Part shown: piece by piece, positions 45,470-46,554 of the stretch
How the letters are laid out: each line of letters starts with the position of its first letter
How positions within the stretch are numbered: position 1 is the first letter of the stretch
Assembly: GCA_964555285.1 (NCBI GenBank)
Contig: CAZKRM010000028.1
Span: 1 to 46,554 of the forward strand
From: JBBIQV01 sp964555285
GTDB taxonomy: Bacteria > Nitrospirota > Nitrospiria > Nitrospirales > Nitrospiraceae
Direction of reading: 5' to 3'
DNA: 46,554 bases
Position numbers and translations under genes: made by a program
The notes under the pieces: generated by a model
Seen by the model: the letters and a program-made list of their open reading frames with translations, nothing else
Database searches by the model: none
Told to the model about the DNA's origin: nothing

Positions 45470-45688
45470 ATGAGAAACGCAGTGACCATTCGACTAGACC
45501 AAGACCTTGAGCGGATGTTGGACAAGTTCTGCCGTCGGTCAAAACGGAAGCGAAGCGATGTGGTGAGGGATGCGCTGCGACGCCAGCTTTCGTTGATGAC
45601 GTTTGAGCAACTTCGCCACAAGGCGATGCCCTTTGCTGAAGCGCGCGGCTTCCTCACGGACGAGGACGTTTTCAAAGCGGTGTCGTGA
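45470..45688 (+). CDS. Ribbon-helix-helix (CopG-type) antitoxin
   Basis: This 72-residue protein has MRNAVTIRLDQDLERMLDKFCRRSKRKRSDVVRDALRRQL as its RHH DNA-binding domain, and a C-terminal arm (MTFEQLRHKAMPFAEARGFLTDEDVFKAVS) suited to toxin binding. Its stop overlaps the GTG of the PIN toxin. It should autorepress the pair. Confidence 0.92.
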   Translation: MRNAVTIRLDQDLERMLDKFCRRSKRKRSDVVRDALRRQLSLMTFEQLRHKAMPFAEARGFLTDEDVFKAVS

Positions 45689-46098
45689 AAGTCTTTCTCG
45701 ATACCAATGTCCTGGTCAGCGGTTTTGCCACGCGCGGGCTCTGTGCCGATGTGATCCGGCTCGTCCTTGCCGAGCATGAGCTGATTGTGGCGGAAGTGGT
45801 ACTCAAAGAACTAGGACGAGTCCTCAAAGACAAAATAGGGCTTCCAACTGAACAGATCCAAGAGATTCTAGCCTTTCTCGAAAGCCAGACCGTTCAGCCT
45901 AAGCCAATATCCCCACCATCAATTCCAGTTCGCGATGAAGACGATCAGTGGGTTCTCGCCTCCGCATTAGCTGCCAAGGCCGATGTGTTCGTCACGGGCG
46001 ACAAAGACTTGCTGGATGTGGCAAAGGAAGTCAGTGGTTTAACGATGACCGATCCGCGAGGCTTCTGGAATCTCGTCATGAAACGGCCAAGGAAGTAA
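45685..46098 (+). CDS. PIN-domain toxin of an RHH-PIN TA pair
   Basis: It has 137 residues from GTG 45685. PIN active-site residues are present: Asp in VFLDTNVLVSGF, Glu in AEVVLKELGRVL, Asp in RDEDDQWVLASAL and Asp in FVTGDKDLLDV. This arrangement belongs to the putative TA PIN family that pairs with small RHH proteins. It is a predicted Mg-dependent RNase. Confidence 0.92.
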   Translation: MKVFLDTNVLVSGFATRGLCADVIRLVLAEHELIVAEVVLKELGRVLKDKIGLPTEQIQEILAFLESQTVQPKPISPPSIPVRDEDDQWVLASALAAKADVFVTGDKDLLDVAKEVSGLTMTDPRGFWNLVMKRPRK

Positions 46099-46131
46099 CC
46101 CGCGCCACCCCCTCGCCAATGAGTCCGGAGC

Positions 46132-46281
46132 GTGCGATATATCAATGAAAGCCCGACCCCATTCATGCGCGTCCATACGACGGTCGTACATGATCTCTTC
46201 CGCTCCTTCTTCGAAGCGCCGAAACCCTCATCGCTCTTCAAGACCACGCTGCGAGTGATGGAAGCTTCACGACGGGGGTAG
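46132..46281 (+). CDS. Possible small ORF or gene fragment, unrecognised
   Basis: A 49-codon frame from GTG 46132 has YINESPTPFMRVHTTVVHDL followed by FRSFFEAPKPSSLFKTTLRV and ends at TAG 46279-46281. Its composition looks coding, but no family is recognised and no ribosome binding site is clear. It follows a looser copy of the 23-bp repeat (46111-46133) and may be the tail of a lost gene. Confidence 0.3.
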   Translation: MRYINESPTPFMRVHTTVVHDLFRSFFEAPKPSSLFKTTLRVMEASRRG

Positions 46282-46398
46282 TGCCATAGGGGGCTCCTGG
46301 GCCCCTGGCTTCAACAGGCGTTCGGGGCGGGGGCTATCGCTGGAGTCTGAGTGGGTCAGTTCAAATGAATGGATTTTAAGTGTTTGAACTTGAACATT

Positions 46399-46483
46399 CC
46401 CCGTAGCTTGCTACGGGGTTCGCCTCTGCTTCCGAGAAGTCTTCGGAATTGAGTTCTGTGATACCCCGCAGCTTGCTGCGGGG
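46399..46483. repeat. Twin near-identical hairpins
   Basis: CCCCGTAGCTTGCTACGGGG at 46399-46418 and CCCCGCAGCTTGCTGCGGGG at 46464-46483 are perfect 9-bp stems with a TT loop. They differ by one compensated base pair, which means pairing is conserved. A TTCTTTTTTG follows the second, so it could terminate transcription. The rest of 46282-46554 holds no gene I can support. Confidence 0.65.
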
Positions 46484-46554
46484 AGCTTCATTCTTTTTTG
46501 GCTCTTCTCCTTTCCGAGTGGGTGATTTCCCCTGAATTCATATCGGATCACGCA

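Overview
The window looks like a scaffold piece from a bacterium of the Nitrospirota, most likely Nitrospira or a close relative. This is inferred from gene content and style: GC-rich DNA, a late-step cobalamin cluster under two B12 riboswitches, the order scpA-scpB-rluE, many small toxin-antitoxin (TA) pairs, and intergenic spacers full of quasi-palindromic repeats. No 16S rRNA gene is present, so the taxonomy is inference. A run of 100 N (38841-38940) shows a draft assembly.

Layout. 1-1.6 kb: two TA modules, one with a beheaded antitoxin. 1.6-2.0 kb: mobile-type repeats. 2.2-8.9 kb: housekeeping genes (ndk, a lipoprotein, gcvH, lpdA, a ComEA-like protein, tyrS, tRNA-Gly, rpmB, a SemiSWEET). 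8.9-10.4 kb: a large membrane-anchored protein of unknown function. 10.6-26.4 kb: the cobalamin region. 26.4-29.7 kb: an accessory patch of small TA pairs, insertion sequence remnants and broken genes. 29.8-35.3 kb: a methyltransferase with a PqqD-like front domain, a cupredoxin, a histone-H1-like protein, a secreted Lon-type protease and a pentapeptide-like repeat protein. 35.4-37.9 kb: scpA, scpB and rluE. 37.9-43.6 kb: a duplicated deaminase/monooxygenase module interrupted by a GHKL ATPase gene and an IS630 element, followed by a Tat-exported deaminase. 43.8-46.1 kb: an orphan solute-binding protein and a last TA pair.

The cobalamin region works as one unit. The first riboswitch precedes btuFCD (binding protein, permease, ATPase). 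The second precedes a TonB-dependent outer-membrane receptor. Tightly packed genes follow for a,c-amidation (cobB), lower-ligand synthesis (bluB), adenosylation (PduO type), aminopropanol-arm synthesis (cobD, cbiB), nucleotide-loop assembly (cobU, cobT, cobS), corrinoid remodelling (cbiZ) and the remaining amidations (cobQ). No corrin-ring genes are visible, so this window alone supports uptake, remodelling and late synthesis.

The most unusual feature is a set of about a dozen short near-palindromes built from repeated 6-10 bp words, with the word differing between loci. They sit in spacers, inside a variable arm of both B12 riboswitches, and once inside the cobB reading frame. A second theme is gene damage by mobile DNA: an IS630 copy supplies the stop codon of one deaminase and separates the next gene from its ribosome binding site.
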